Shown: one piece after another, positions 63,880-64,000 of the stretch | How the letters are laid out: each line of letters begins with the position of its first letter | Position numbering within the stretch: position 1 is the stretch's first letter | Notes under the pieces: generated by a model | The model's database searches: none | Seen by the model: the letters and a program-made list of their open reading frames with translations, nothing else | Told to the model about the DNA's origin: nothing | Program-made: the position numbers and the translations under genes | Source of the DNA: an uncultured Gilliamella sp. | GTDB lineage: Bacteria > Pseudomonadota > Gammaproteobacteria > Enterobacterales > Orbaceae | Length of the DNA stretch: 64,000 nt | Assembly: GCA_946482005.1 (NCBI GenBank) | Contig: CAMLPV010000008.1 | Location: forward strand, 1 to 64,000 | Reading direction: 5' to 3'

Positions 63880-64000
63880 TGATAATAAATATCTTTTAAT
63901 AGCCATATTATGTTTTTCAAAATGGAAAATTGAATGCTATGAATTAGTCAAATACTTAGCTCTAAACATAAAGAACATTCAATTAATATTGTGCTAAAAA
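63880..64000. other. Window end, no gene
   Basis: An eight-base inverted repeat ATTGAATG (near 63929) / CATTCAAT (near 63974) with a long loop is present; too open to call a terminator. Nothing else is supported. Confidence 0.3.

Overview
This window looks like a chromosomal segment of an AT-rich gammaproteobacterium. Housekeeping genes (smpB, ratA-rnfH, zur, mutT, secM-secA, folA, relA, rlmD, coaD, trmB, prs, pth, zapG-degQ-degS, rpmE, metJ/metB) resemble Enterobacterales/Pasteurellales orthologues closely, but the order is scrambled and the base composition is much lower in G+C. Gene content (LacY, sucrose-type and fructan-type sugar genes, beta-glucoside PTS, uronate and citrate fermentation) suits a host-gut sugar fermenter. 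My best guess is Orbales (Gilliamella or a relative); this is inference from content, not a phylogeny. I saw no tRNA, rRNA, CRISPR array, prophage or intact insertion sequence. Layout: 1-3.5 kb, a fructose-sugar locus (CscB/LacY-type permease, GH172 enzyme, ScrR-like repressor). 3.5-7.2 kb, smpB, ratA-rnfH, zur, a pair of small DMT-type membrane proteins, a DUF4177 gene enclosed by 40-bp perfect inverted repeats, and mutT. 7.2-10.4 kb, secA with a SecM-type arrest-peptide gene upstream. 10.8-12.9 kb, a multicopper oxidase with a Cys-rich membrane protein. 13.5-20.5 kb, glycosyltransferase, folA, relA, rlmD, coaD and an alpha/beta hydrolase. 20.6-26.3 kb, lacY-galE-galT-galK-galM with three GalR-type operators upstream. 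27-31.6 kb, an Agp-type phosphatase, nfsA, trmB, prs, pth. 31.6-36.5 kb, a DUF3597 protein and the uxuA-uxuR/uxuB hexuronate block with ExuR/UxuR-type and CRP-type sites. 37.3-41.3 kb, DciA-like protein, zapG, degQ, degS, rpmE. 41.4-43 kb, metJ/metB divergent over met boxes. 43.1-52.4 kb, a complete citrate uptake and citrate lyase operon with a FAH-family enzyme inside it, divergent from the citAB two-component system. 52.5-56.3 kb, a glutathionyl-hydroquinone reductase, polar amino-acid ABC transporter, GNAT and binding lipoprotein. 56.4-56.8 kb, a GyrI-like gene broken by one TGA. 56.9-59.1 kb, an RNA-repair cassette (RNA ligase plus HD-Pnk end-healing enzyme) behind a strong promoter and a structured leader. 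59.2-62.5 kb, beta-glucoside PTS and phospho-beta-glucosidase; 62.7-63.9 kb, an MFS transporter. The most interesting signal is the RNA-repair leader: a consensus promoter, an 8-codon reading frame with its own ribosome-binding site, a hairpin holding the ligase Shine-Dalgarno sequence, and a competing helix that begins just after the short frame's stop codon. This architecture resembles translational attenuation of antibiotic-resistance genes and would couple RNA repair to ribosome stalling. Other leads are the 40-bp inverted-repeat element, a SecM that keeps GIRAGP but lacks the usual upstream arrest residues, a FAH-family protein where an oxaloacetate decarboxylase would be expected, and a cytoplasmic-looking Agp.
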